NCBI RefSeq assembly: GCF_049445795.1
Contig: NZ_JBMSDT010000001.1
Coordinates: forward strand, 372,001-436,000
Length of the DNA stretch: 64,000 nucleotides
Reading direction: 5' to 3'
From: Larkinella sp049445795
GTDB taxonomy: Bacteria > Bacteroidota > Bacteroidia > Cytophagales > Spirosomataceae
Positions 35,133 through 43,613 of the stretch are shown piece by piece; the first letter of the stretch is position 1, and each line of letters starts with the position of its first letter. Under the pieces are notes generated by a model, which saw only the letters and a list, made by a program, of their open reading frames with translations, was not told the origin of the DNA and did not search any database. Made by a program: the position numbers and the translations under genes.

Positions 35133-35768
35133 ATGATGAAACAACACATCTGTGCCGTACTTGCTACCTTATTTTTCACCCAATTAGCAATTGCCCAATC
35201 TACTGGCACCTTCATTGACTCGCGAGATGGCCAAACGTATAAAACGATCAGCTTTAAGGAAGCTTCGACGGGCAAAACCGTTACCTGGATGGCACAAAAC
35301 CTGAACTATAAAGTTGAAGGTAGCTATGCATATGATGACAATGAGACTAATCGAAAAGAACTGGGCTTGCTTTACACTTGGGAGGCTGCGAAAAAAGCCT
35401 GTCCCAACGGTTGGCATTTATCAACCGATAGCGAATGGGCTAAACTTGTGAATCAGTTTGGCGGTATGGACTATGCCGGTGAAGCGCTAAAAAGCGTCAA
35501 AGGCTGGAAAGAAGACGGTAACGGCACGAACAGTAGCGACTTTGACGCTCTTCCGGGAGGTCAACGCAGACCCGATGGTAGTTATATGGTACTGGGTAGT
35601 CTCGGTTTCTTTTGGACGTCCTCACCCGCGGGCGCTGAAGGCAAAGCCTGGGGATGGAACTTTCACTATGGCGGCCCTCCCAGTAGCAATAAACTAAATT
35701 TAAAAAAAGCGTTCCGTTTCGATGTCAATGTCGCTGGCGGAGTCTCAGTTCGTTGTGTTCGGGATTAA
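35133..35768 (+). CDS. FISUMP domain secreted protein
   Basis: 211 residues from ATG 35133, with a signal peptide ending AIAQS. It carries the Fibrobacter succinogenes major paralogous (FISUMP) domain: DSRDGQTYKTISF, TWMAQNLNY, LYTWEAAKKACPNGWHLSTDSEWAKLV and FWTSSPAGAEGKAWGWNFHY ending VSVRCVRD. Such domains are found in surface or secreted lipoproteins of Bacteroidota and Fibrobacteres; function unknown. The two Cys (ACPNGW, RCVRD) may form a disulfide. Full-length domain. Confidence 0.88.
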   Translation: MMKQHICAVLATLFFTQLAIAQSTGTFIDSRDGQTYKTISFKEASTGKTVTWMAQNLNYKVEGSYAYDDNETNRKELGLLYTWEAAKKACPNGWHLSTDSEWAKLVNQFGGMDYAGEALKSVKGWKEDGNGTNSSDFDALPGGQRRPDGSYMVLGSLGFFWTSSPAGAEGKAWGWNFHYGGPPSSNKLNLKKAFRFDVNVAGGVSVRCVRD

Positions 35769-35791
35769 GTTATTCGCATGCGGTTATGGAG

Positions 35792-35896
35792 ATGAAAACA
35801 AAACCATACACCCAGGAATTAGAAAAAATCCGGAGGCTAATGGAAGGGCAAGACAGAAAAAAATTACTTGAATCAAACAAACGTCCCATTCATTAA
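35792..35896 (+). CDS. Possible 34-residue basic peptide
   Basis: ATG 35792 opens a short frame rich in Lys, Glu and Arg (MKTKPYTQELEKIRRLMEGQ...), 23 bases after the FISUMP stop. Its composition looks helical and non-random, but length gives little statistical support. No homolog recognised. Confidence 0.3.
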   Translation: MKTKPYTQELEKIRRLMEGQDRKKLLESNKRPIH

Positions 35897-35958
35897 CCAC
35901 CCGATTTATGGACTTTGAAAGTGTAGCAAAAATGGAGCGTTTAAAGAAACACTTGTCG

Positions 35959-37008
35959 TTATTCTTTTGCTTTCAATAGCCGGCTAATGTCATTCTCCAG
36001 ATCAGCTAGATCAAGCCCGCCCGCATTGGCCAATAACACAATCAGTTGATTAGACTGGCTTCTGCGGCTCAGAAAACTGGTACAGCCCGGAAGATCACCT
36101 TTGTGATAGGCCACATCCCAGATACCACCCCGTTCGCGCAAGTACCAGCCATAACCATATTTTTCTTTGACGTGCTGGTGAACCATCAGGTTACGCATCT
36201 GTTTTGACAAAAATTCATTGGAATTCAGTCCCTGATTAAACTTGATCAAATCGGCCGTCGTTGAATAGAGCGAACCGGCGCCATCGACGACCACTAGGGA
36301 ATACGGTATGACCGCGGGCTGGGCCTGATCAGTCGTCTGGTAGCCAACGGCCAGGTTCGGGATAGTATCCAACTTCCGGGCTACCCCCGACGATGCCATA
36401 CCCAAGGGTCTAAAGATCAGCTCACTGAGTAAGTCAGGAAAAGACTTTCTGGCAGCTATCTCCGCTATTCTCGCCAATAGAACATAGCCCGAATTGGAAT
36501 ACTCGAAATCAGCTCCCGGCTCGAACTTGAAGCCGATCTGGCTCAAGTCGGCTTCGAGAAACGGACGCTTCTTTGAAATAAATTCCTTGATGCCTGACGT
36601 ATGCGTCAATAAATGGTGGAGGGTGACCTTGCTCAGCTTTGCCTGATGAACCGTTTTAAAATACTTGGTCAGCCCATCGGTCAGGTTGAGCTTGCCTTGG
36701 TCGGCTAATTTTAAGATGAGTATCGCGGTAAAAGGCTTGGAAAGTGAAGCCAGTAAGAAGCGAGTACTATCAGTGTTGACTAAGTTGGCAGCTACATTGG
36801 CTTTCCCAATGCTTTTTTTATAAATGACCTTCCCTTGGTCCAGCACGAGCACATTTCCAACAAACCTATGCGCTTGAGCGGCTTTTTCAACCAGGTAATC
36901 GATTTTCTCCGGTTTGGTTTTTCCTGGGTTCGAGTCGCAACTGATCAGGTTACACACGGCCAATAGCCAGCCTACAGCCATGAAAATGGCCCTTATTACC
37001 TTGTTCAT
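35959..37008 (-). CDS. Serine hydrolase (class C beta-lactamase-like)
   Basis: 349 residues. Lipoprotein-like signal (LLAVCNLISC, Cys24). The class C/DD-peptidase motifs are present: Ser88-x-x-Lys91 in LASLSKPF, YSN in FEYSNSGYVLL and HKG in YHKGDLPG. These proteins act as esterases, D-amino-peptidases or envelope hydrolases; few are true lactamases. All three motifs are intact, so it should be active. It lies 20 bases after the XRE gene on the same strand and may be read through from the DUF2975-XRE promoter. Confidence 0.88.
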   Translation of the reverse strand: MNKVIRAIFMAVGWLLAVCNLISCDSNPGKTKPEKIDYLVEKAAQAHRFVGNVLVLDQGKVIYKKSIGKANVAANLVNTDSTRFLLASLSKPFTAILILKLADQGKLNLTDGLTKYFKTVHQAKLSKVTLHHLLTHTSGIKEFISKKRPFLEADLSQIGFKFEPGADFEYSNSGYVLLARIAEIAARKSFPDLLSELIFRPLGMASSGVARKLDTIPNLAVGYQTTDQAQPAVIPYSLVVVDGAGSLYSTTADLIKFNQGLNSNEFLSKQMRNLMVHQHVKEKYGYGWYLRERGGIWDVAYHKGDLPGCTSFLSRRSQSNQLIVLLANAGGLDLADLENDISRLLKAKE

Positions 37009-37028
37009 ATGATAGAAGAATTAGTTAG

Positions 37029-37229
37029 TTAATCGATGTCTAGTAGATCGCCCGGCTTACAATCTAAAGCCCGGCAAAGGGCTTCTAAGGTCGCGAATCG
37101 AACGCCTTTTACTTTTCCGGTTTTAAGCAGTGATAAGTTCGTCATAGAGATTCCGAGTTTCTCGGATAATTCGGTCAGCGACATCTTTTTCTTGGCCATA
37201 GCCACATCCAGGTTTACGATAATGGGCAT
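37029..37229 (-). CDS. XRE family regulator, module 1
   Basis: 66 residues: a single helix-turn-helix of the small YozG-like type (MSLTELSEKLGISMTNLSLLKTGKVKGVRFATLEALCRALDCKPGDLLD). It begins 3 bases after the DUF2975 gene and is cotranscribed with it. The second XRE of this window (42462-42698) is a close relative, sharing MPI.VNLDV, LKTGK.K..RF.TLEA.C.ALDC.PGD. Likely represses its own operon through the palindrome at 37897-37936. Confidence 0.9.
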   Translation of the reverse strand: MPIIVNLDVAMAKKKMSLTELSEKLGISMTNLSLLKTGKVKGVRFATLEALCRALDCKPGDLLDID

Positions 37230-37232
37230 GGC

Positions 37233-37871
37233 TTATAGAATCGATTCGCTGTCGGTCTGGTACTCGTATCCTTGCCGGAATACTTCCGCCAAAATCAATA
37301 GCAGCAACCCCAGCGTGAACGTACGGAAATCAAAATGAAATGGATACTCGTCGAAGGTGGCCCCGGAAAGCCGGATCGTGGAGGTGGTATAAAGCCGATG
37401 CAGGATGTCTTCCAGCACATCGAAAAATACCAGAAATAACACCGAGAAGGCCATCCATTTGATCCGGGCCGCATTATTACCTGCAAACGGCTGATTCTTC
37501 GAAAAGCCGGAGAAAATCTGCTTGAGGTGCCCGGTGACAAACAGGATTAACCCGATGTAAACCAGGTTATGCAGAGTTTGAAGTAATCGCCGGCCCAGTG
37601 TGCTGTCCTCAAACGAGAGCGTCTGCCCGGAGCTGGTGACTTCCGCATCTGAGCGGCCACGCAGTTCAAACGCTGTGATCTGATCACTCACCGGACTGAA
37701 AGTCGGCTTGGTGCTACCGGAAGTCAGGGTAATGGGCCAGTCATAGCGGATGCCGTCATCATCGAGGAAAACCAAGGGGGGCGTCAACAGCAGCAAGAAT
37801 TCCAGATACCACACGAAGGTAGTTACCCTATTGAGGAGCGAAGAGATTGATCGATTACCTAAAGCCTTCAT
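37233..37871 (-). CDS. DUF2975 membrane protein, module 1
   Basis: 212 residues with four hydrophobic spans (about 17-36, 105-123, 145-162, 190-208) and a long outward-facing loop between the first two. This plan fits DUF2975, a family of membrane proteins commonly encoded with a small XRE regulator. Gene order and the 3-base spacing to the XRE gene are identical to the second module at 41979-42698. Role unknown; a membrane sensor that holds or releases the regulator is a possibility. Confidence 0.82.
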   Translation of the reverse strand: MKALGNRSISSLLNRVTTFVWYLEFLLLLTPPLVFLDDDGIRYDWPITLTSGSTKPTFSPVSDQITAFELRGRSDAEVTSSGQTLSFEDSTLGRRLLQTLHNLVYIGLILFVTGHLKQIFSGFSKNQPFAGNNAARIKWMAFSVLFLVFFDVLEDILHRLYTTSTIRLSGATFDEYPFHFDFRTFTLGLLLLILAEVFRQGYEYQTDSESIL

Positions 37872-37896
37872 ACATTATTTTTTACGAAGGTAACTA

Positions 37897-37936
37897 TTTT
37901 ACGTAAAACATAAAAATATTTATGTTTTACGTAAAA
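37897..37936. promoter_or_regulatory. Double palindromic operator of DUF2975-XRE module 1
   Basis: Perfect 18-base arms (37897-37914 and 37919-37936) around AATA. Each arm contains the self-complementary core TTTTACGTAAAA, so there are two palindromes within one palindrome. It is 25 bases upstream of the DUF2975 start, the expected place for a repressor of this promoter. Confidence 0.75.
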
Positions 37937-38454
37937 ACTGAGTAACTCTGGTTTAGTTACTAAATCATGGAAACAGGCGCGAGGGCCAGTTGAGGCTGGG
38001 CAATACGCTTGAAAGTGAAAGTACAGAATGGGTTTGGGTCATGACTTGTCTGTCAAATAGATAAATTACAGCAGGTGGCTTCAGACTAGCAGGATAACGA
38101 CTACACCTATCTCTTAAAACGCCCGTTTTCCAGGGACAGTGGTCCATCCTGTCACGTAGGCCTTCTAGGCATAATCCAACAGTCTCAAATAGCCGTCTCC
38201 TGAATCTATGTTCCATTTTCAGTACTACGTATGAGTTTGTGACACAAAAATCAAGTAAACAAAACCTCCGAATCCCGTACAATGTAGGGCATACTATCCA
38301 ATCGAGCCTACCCGAAATACATCAATATATCCTTAGCCATTCCCTGCGCAGCCTGCTGCTCGGTTTCGTCCTCAGCCACTCCAAAAACAAAAAGCCAGCC
38401 GTGAAGCTGACTCTTTGCGGGACTACCAAAAAACACCGTATGAAACCATCTTCC
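37937..38454. other. 518-base region without a gene
   Basis: Two ORFs of about 105-114 codons cross it on opposite strands, but neither has protein-like composition or a domain. Nothing else is seen. Confidence 0.5.
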
Positions 38455-38970
38455 CTAGGGCACACTCAGGGTGATACCAAAGCGCTGGCGAATCTTAGCC
38501 AGGCCCTTCTCCAGCCGGGGGATGTATTCGTAAAACTCATGCTGAAGAAGCTGCTTTTTCAGATCACCAAAGACCTCATTTAGCAACTTTGGGGCTTGGT
38601 CTGGCGCTCGTTGATACAGGAGTGCTCCGTAATGATAAGCCCGCCGAAGGTTCGAATTGGGCGTCACCAGCCAGCGCCGAAAGGCCGTATCGACCTCGTC
38701 GGCATACGTGGCAATTCGCCACTGCTCTTTGGGCAGGCCCTGGCTCATGACCGCTTCCAGCCGAACATCCCCGAAATACGCCCGGTAAAGCACATCGACC
38801 GGATCAGTAGAAGGCTCAGCAACGGGTTCAGGCAGAACAAGCGGCAAGAGCGATGCGGCCGGTGCCACGTCCTGGCTAACGTCCACAAAACGGGCCTGAA
38901 AGTCCTTGCCGATTTTCAGCAGGTAATCCTGAAACCGCATGTCGTAGAGTACATCAAACGAATCATTCAT
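38455..38970 (-). CDS. Hypothetical protein
   Basis: 171 residues, soluble, no recognised domain. The N-terminal quarter (MNDSFDVLYDMRFQDYLLKIGKDFQARFVD) and the C-terminal helical region (LLNEVFGDLKKQLLQHEFYEYIPRLEKGLAKIRQRFG) are probably separate modules joined by a Pro-rich linker. The start is only 10 bases from the left end of the IS21 element, so its original promoter is likely lost or replaced. Confidence 0.6.
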   Translation of the reverse strand: MNDSFDVLYDMRFQDYLLKIGKDFQARFVDVSQDVAPAASLLPLVLPEPVAEPSTDPVDVLYRAYFGDVRLEAVMSQGLPKEQWRIATYADEVDTAFRRWLVTPNSNLRRAYHYGALLYQRAPDQAPKLLNEVFGDLKKQLLQHEFYEYIPRLEKGLAKIRQRFGITLSVP

Positions 38971-39098
38971 ACCCCGATCTGTATATTTCGGAGAAGTTGA
39001 CCAGGTGATTCCGTGGCAAATTGACCACCTATTTGACTCGCAGACGACTTGCGAAAAGAGGCTATTGAAGCACTGGTAAAACTACAGATTTTATCCCT

Positions 39099-39864
39099 TT
39101 ATTGATAATTTGTTTCTACTTGAGGTTTACGCTTACGACGCATCGACTCTCCCGTCAATTCCAGTCGATGTGCATCATGAACAATCCGATCCAGAATAGC
39201 ATCCGCAATGGTTTTTTCGCCAATAACCTCATGCCATTTACTGACCGGTAGTTGAGAGGTAATGATCAAGGCACTCTTACCGTGTCGATCTTCAATGATT
39301 TCCATTAACGCGGCCCGACTCTGGGCATCAAAGGGCTGGATGCCGAAGTCGTCCAGGATCAAAAGTTGTTGTCGCTCAATGCGAGTTAGCTCTTTGAGAT
39401 AGGACCCATCCGCTTTGGCCATTTTTAATCGGGCAAACAACTTGGGGGTGCTGGCATATAACACGGCAGCGGCCGACCGTCCGATACCCCAGAATACAGG
39501 CTTGATGGCCTAAAGCTGACGCAATATAGCTCTTGCCAATACCCGTGCTCCCCGTAATGAGTAGAGCCTCATTGCGCTTAATAAAATCGCAATCGGCCAG
39601 TCGTAACAATTGATTACGATCCAGGCTTCGCTCGGTCTGATAAGAGAGTTCCTCAATGAAGGCTTTATAGCGGAAACGGGCATTGGTGATTTGACGGTCA
39701 ATCCGGCGATTCTGTCGATCATCCCACTCGGTCTCAATCAGATAGCCAATCATCTCGTCAATCGTATAACCAACCGGCTGGCCACTTTCCAAACTAGTTT
39801 TAAAGGCCTGGAACATGCCAAACATTTTCATTTTACGCATTTTGTCTAAGCTGTTGTTATTCAT
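39099..39864 (-). pseudogene. istB: istB, IS21 helper ATPase, frameshifted
   Basis: The 5' frame (39864-39376) carries the N-terminal part and Walker A region ALLITGSTGIGKSYIASALGHQACILGYRTV; the text then moves to another frame (39464-39099) with KLFARLKMAKADGSYLKEL, QLLILDDFGIQPFD (Walker B), IITSQLPVSKWHEVI and DRIVHDAHRLELTGESMRR. The switch is near 39465-39490. A complete IstB is about 245-250 residues, which the two parts would give together. Inactive unless the shift is a sequencing error. Confidence 0.85.
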
Positions 39865-39882
39865 TGGTGTACTGGTTTAGCG

Positions 39883-41311
39883 TTATCGATAATAGTCTTC
39901 TCCCCGGATGTTCTCGTGGGTAGGCATCGTGGGTTGTTCAGTTAGTAGTTCGTCTTCGTAATAGTTATCCATTCCCTTTTCTAAAATTGCCTGGATGGTT
40001 TTGTAATTGTAGATACCAAAGCTCAGCGCTCGCCGACAGGCATTGGTAAGCCGCTCTTTACCCACTTTACTGGCCAGGCTTAGGATACCCATGCAGGAGC
40101 GGTATGCTTGTTCGGGGTGTTGACGACGTTCCAACACTTTGAGGATGTAGAGTCTAACATCTTCGTGGATGTCGGCAGCCCAGTCGACAAAACGGTCGGG
40201 TGACCAATCGGCCACGAAGCGGTGAGTGGATGCCAGATGTTCCTTATCGGTGGTATAGCTATAGGGACGATATTGTCGTCGGTGCAGGGCTACTCGTTGA
40301 TAGCGGACAAAAATCTCCACCGTGGAGCTGGAGTAAAGCAGCTTGACTTTGCGGCCAACATAGCGATAAGGTACACTGTAGTAGTGTTTATCAGCACCCA
40401 GACACACATGTCCGTTCTTCATTACCGTCGCATGGGTTTGCTTTTTAAACTCATAGCGTAAGACGGGAACGGAGCCAGGGCTTCCCGTTCAACTTCATCA
40501 AACTGAACCGGGCCGCCGGGGCGGTCGGCGACTATAGGTGCGCCCTTTCAGTGGTTTGCCATTATGCTGCTCCAAGAGGGTCATAATGGCTTCATTGAGT
40601 TCAGTTAATGAAGCGAAAAGTTGCTTTCGTAAGGGGGCGTAGATGCGATTGTAGACAATCTTGACAGCTCCCTCGACCAGGGCTTTATCACGGGGCCGGT
40701 AAGCTCGGGTCGGCAAAATACTCGTACCATAGTGATCAGCAAAGTCGGCAAAGGTCTCATTGAGAGTGGGTTCAAAGCGGCTACTTTTGGTGACGGCCGC
40801 TTTAAGGTTATCGGGCACGATGGCGGCCGGGACGCCCCCATAATAGTGCAGTGCGTTTTCACAAGCGGCAATAAAATCTTCCTTTTGCTGGCTCATGACA
40901 GCCTGCACATACGTGAGTTGACTCGCTCCCAGGATGGCGATGAAGACCTCAACTGGCTTTTCTTCCCCCCTTATCGGATCAACCAGGCTCAACTTAACAC
41001 CGGCGAAATCCACAAATAGTTTGTCCCCTGCTTTGTGGTCCAAATGCATCACAGGCTGCACACGCGCCTTCCATTGGTTATAATAAAAACAAAACTGGGT
41101 GTACTGAAACCCATCTGGATGCTCGTTGCGGTAGGCTTCCCACAGCATCAACCGGGTTACGCCTTTTCGTTTCAGTTCTTTATCGACTTGCGGCAAGTAA
41201 GCTGGTTAAATAGCGCTTGACGGTGTTGCGGGAAACACCCGTCTGAGTAGCAATGGAGAGTTTGCTACGTCCTTGGCTAAATAGCCGAAAGATGTGTCGA
41301 ATCTTGCTCAT
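39883..41311 (-). pseudogene. istA: istA, IS21 transposase, in three frames
   Basis: Three consecutive minus-strand frames form one IstA. 41311 onward: MSKIRHIFRLFSQGRSKLSIATQTGVSRNTVKRYL (helix-turn-helix). 41196-40498: HLDHKAGDKLFVDFAGVKLS, YVQAVMSQQKEDFIAACENAL, IVPDNLKAAV, FADHYGTSILPTRAYRPRDKALVEGAV (DDE catalytic core, with the three acidic residues). 40422-39883: the C-terminal beta domain and helical tail. Frameshifts lie near 41190 and 40490. The catalytic residues survive but the protein cannot be made whole. Confidence 0.85.
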
Positions 41312-41546
41312 TCGGACCGCCGATGCGGCTGATTGTCGAGTTAGCCATACGGATCTGGAAGTCAAGGTTGGACCGCACATGCGGTTGATCTTCCAAAAGT
41401 ATGGTTGCTTCGACAGCCTGCTTTTGCTCGACACGAGGTGGTCAGTTTGCACCGAAATCACCTGGTCAATCGTTCGCGGAATTGACTGGTCAGTTTACGC
41501 CGAAATCAGGTGGTCAATATCTCCGAAATCTCCACTACCAGCCTGA

Positions 41547-41771
41547 CTATTCAACATATGAGCTGGTTAGATAAGATCTTGCCAAAGAAGACCAGTTATA
41601 TTTTTCAAAAGCCCGTTGAATTTGAGTAACCCCACTCCCAAATAAGCCTGCATTGATCAATGTGTTAAGGAAAGCGGACCTGATGAACTGGCTAATCGTT
41701 TCGCTGACGGCGACAGCTAAGGCAAAATCCAGCAAAAACAGTAAGGATAATGACTGAAATTCGCTGGCCAT
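41547..41771 (-). CDS. Possible small membrane protein or remnant
   Basis: 74 residues, half hydrophobic (LSLLFLLDFALAVAVSETISQF). The frame ends 13 bases from the IS21 right end, so it may be the cut remnant of a longer gene. No family recognised; weak support. The rest of 41535-41978 holds only the operator at 41911. Confidence 0.28.
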   Translation of the reverse strand: MASEFQSLSLLFLLDFALAVAVSETISQFIRSAFLNTLINAGLFGSGVTQIQRAFEKYNWSSLARSYLTSSYVE

Positions 41772-41910
41772 TCTCTACTCGAAATAATGCTGTCCTAAAA
41801 AACTGAAAAAATAAAAGCTTTTTCAGGGTTACATTTCCCACACTTCCTCCAGTGTTTTAGCCATGACGGGCTATTGTAATAATATTTAGGTTTCATTTTT
41901 TATAAACGTT

Positions 41911-41939
41911 AAATATTTATTGATTATCAATAAATATTT
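41911..41939. promoter_or_regulatory. Palindromic operator of DUF2975-XRE module 2
   Basis: AAATATTTATTGAT-T-ATCAATAAATATTT, perfect 14-base arms, 39 bases upstream of the DUF2975 start. Position matches the operator of module 1 but the sequence is different, suggesting that each XRE protein has its own site. Confidence 0.7.
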
Positions 41940-41978
41940 ATTATTATTGCAACAGGATACAAAATCAAATTAATCATC

Positions 41979-42458
41979 ATGAAAAGATTTTCAATCGTAT
42001 TCCTACAGGCAGTTATCGTGCTTATAGGTGTTGTGGCGCTTGCCATTTTGATTCGGTTTCCCTTAACCGAGGGACGGGCCACCAATCTAGACTTGTTCAG
42101 CATTTACGCTGACCCACTCATCTTGTATGGGTATGTAGCATCGATCGCCTTTTTTGTTGCCCTCTACAAGGCTGTTCAATTTCTCGGATACGTCGGACAG
42201 AATAAAGTATTCTCATCAAACTCGGTTAAGACTCTAAAGAGGATAAAGCAATGTGCTATCCTATTCAGTATTTTCATTGTGATGGCAGGCGTCTACATAA
42301 GGGTAGCGCATCATCAAGATGACGATCCTGCGGGTGTTATTGCTATTTGTATCGTAACTACGTTTGCTTCAATTGTGGTGGCAACTGCCGCAGCAGTATT
42401 TGAAAAATTATTGCAAAATGCCGTCGATATGAAATCTGAAAATGACTTAACCATTTGA
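41979..42458 (+). CDS. DUF2975 membrane protein, module 2
   Basis: 159 residues with four hydrophobic segments (about 7-26, 43-62, 87-106, 114-139) in the DUF2975 arrangement; the outer loop is much shorter than in module 1. The C-terminal FEKLLQNAVDMKSENDLTI is typical. Followed after 3 bases by an XRE gene and preceded by a perfect palindrome. Confidence 0.85.
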   Translation: MKRFSIVFLQAVIVLIGVVALAILIRFPLTEGRATNLDLFSIYADPLILYGYVASIAFFVALYKAVQFLGYVGQNKVFSSNSVKTLKRIKQCAILFSIFIVMAGVYIRVAHHQDDDPAGVIAICIVTTFASIVVATAAAVFEKLLQNAVDMKSENDLTI

Positions 42459-42461
42459 GCC

Positions 42462-42698
42462 ATGCCCATTACAGTAAACTTAGACGTGATGATGGCAAAG
42501 CGGAAAATTTCTTTGAATGAACTTTCGGACAAAGTCGATTTGACATTATCAAACCTTTCAATCTTAAAGACAGGAAAAGCCAAAGCCATTCGTTTCAGCA
42601 CCTTAGAGGCTATTTGTAAAGCATTGGACTGCCAACCGGGTGATATTTTGGAATATGTCAATGAGAAAAATGAACAAGGAACGGCCAACATCGCCTGA
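42462..42698 (+). CDS. XRE family regulator, module 2
   Basis: 78 residues, a single helix-turn-helix (ISLNELSDKVDLTLSNLSILKTGKAKAIRFSTLEAICKALDCQPGDILEYV) with a short charged tail. Close relative of the XRE protein at 37029-37229. The recognition helices differ (ISMTNLSLL versus LTLSNLSIL), in line with the different operators. Translated as a unit with DUF2975 (3-base gap). Confidence 0.9.
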   Translation: MPITVNLDVMMAKRKISLNELSDKVDLTLSNLSILKTGKAKAIRFSTLEAICKALDCQPGDILEYVNEKNEQGTANIA

Positions 42699-42905
42699 TT
42701 AATAATGAAATTGACCTGTAAGCTGCCCTGCGAACGTTTCGCTTCTCAAACGCGATCCAATCTAAGTCAGCGTATAATAGCTCACCTGCGAGTAGCTCAT
42801 GGTCTTGAATAACGGCTAACAGTGTCAACCGATTTTCATCACACTGAGTTAGAGCACACTTAACTTAATGTCCGGTAAAATGTGCAGGTCCAATTCGCAC
42901 CAGCA
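42699..42905. other. Short noncoding stretch with an inverted string
   Basis: Contains CAATCTAAGTCAG near 42755, the reverse complement of a string near 30830, and a degenerate GTTTCGCTTCTCAAACGCGA that resembles the repeats at 30.4-30.9 kb. No gene. Confidence 0.4.
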
Positions 42906-43256
42906 TCAGGCCGCCAGTGCCAGCGAAGAAATTTCATCACGGGCGGGTACCTGGGCAATCTTGTTGACAACTTCCTGCAGTGCCTGGTCGCGCTCCTCAA
43001 CGGTTTTATACCGGATCGTGCCAATCAGAAGATTGTCAGCGCCATAAAACAGGTTAAACCGAATGTTACCGGCCAAATCCCAAAGCGGGTAGTTGGTGGC
43101 GGCAACACCAGACCGCCGGGCCGCATCCAGAGCCACCAGGCAATCCACCTTGGTAGCGAATGTCTCGCTGACCAAGATCGTTTCCCGGTTATTTTTCATC
43201 AGCCGAAATTGGTAGCCATTGCCGGATTGCGGGTGTTGTTCGATGAGAAAAAACAT
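42906..43256 (-). CDS. DUF1508 (YegP-like) protein
   Basis: 116 residues with two DUF1508 repeats: YQFRLMKNNRETILVSETFATKVDCLVALDAAR and IRFNLFYGADNLLIGTIRYKTVEERDQALQEV. The family forms small tandem beta-beta-alpha units; YegP is the E. coli member, of unknown role. In related bacteria it occurs in pairs as here. Intact. Lies near the right edge of the accessory region. Confidence 0.85.
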   Translation of the reverse strand: MFFLIEQHPQSGNGYQFRLMKNNRETILVSETFATKVDCLVALDAARRSGVAATNYPLWDLAGNIRFNLFYGADNLLIGTIRYKTVEERDQALQEVVNKIAQVPARDEISSLALAA

Positions 43257-43401
43257 GGTTGTATGTATGTCAAGGAGTAAAGCGTCGAATGTAATCTGGC
43301 CCTATCAGACCAAATGCTACAATTACAACACAAAAGTAACTAATTCGTGAGATTTTATACTATACATATATTATACTATTTAAAAATTAGCACAATTGAT
43401 G

Positions 43402-43409
43402 TAACTTTG
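43402..43409 (+). promoter_or_regulatory. Bacteroidota -7 element
   Basis: TAACTTTG matches TAnnTTTG exactly, about 40 bases upstream of a strong terminator hairpin and with no ORF between. Confidence 0.5.
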
Positions 43410-43415
43410 CACACA

Positions 43416-43482
43416 CACAATCTACATTAATTAAGAGTGTTTGGTTAACCCGGTTTCGCTCGAAGCCGGGTTCTTTGTTTTT
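43416..43482 (+). ncRNA. Candidate small RNA or leader
   Basis: A -7 promoter element at 43402-43409 is followed at 43447-43472 by AACCCGGTTTCG-CTC-CGAAGCCGGGTT (12-base stem, one G-T) and a T-rich tail (TTCTTTGTTTTT). The predicted transcript is about 65 bases, too short for a gene. It precedes the queuosine-precursor transporter by about 130 bases, so it could be an attenuator rather than a free RNA. The remaining sequence to 43613 shows no gene. Confidence 0.45.
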
Positions 43483-43613
43483 CCCTCGGAAAATACTTGG
43501 CTGATACCCGGCCCAGCAGACCCACAAAGAGTTTATATTTACGGTATTTCTGATTCAACACGCATTCCACTCCCAATTCTTTTAATTCCTAACTGCTAAC
43601 GTTTACCACCCGA

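Larger units (their letters stand above)
38980..41534 (-). mobile_element. IS21 family insertion sequence, decayed
   Basis: About 2.55 kb. Ends: TGTATATTTCGGAGA at 38980 and its near-complement TCTCCGAAATCTCCA ending at 41534. Subterminal repeats of the IstA-binding type follow: TTGACCAGGTGATTCCG at the left, and two copies of GGTCAGTTT(G/A)C(A/G)CCGAAATCA at the right (41439 and 41489). Inside are istA and istB on the minus strand, both broken by frameshifts. No clear target duplication is visible. The exact terminal bases are uncertain by a few positions. Confidence 0.85.

Noticed and set aside
38239..38583. 114-codon plus-strand ORF
   Set aside because: Overlaps the 3' end of the better-supported minus-strand gene and lacks domain or signal features.
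26410..43490. Attachment-site direct repeat of the tRNA-Arg 3' end
   Set aside because: I looked for a copy of the T-arm and acceptor sequence near the far edge of the AT-rich region and saw none.
43416..43613. preQ1 riboswitch before the transporter gene
   Set aside because: The A-rich tail and loop of known preQ1 classes are not present; only a generic hairpin with a T tract is visible.
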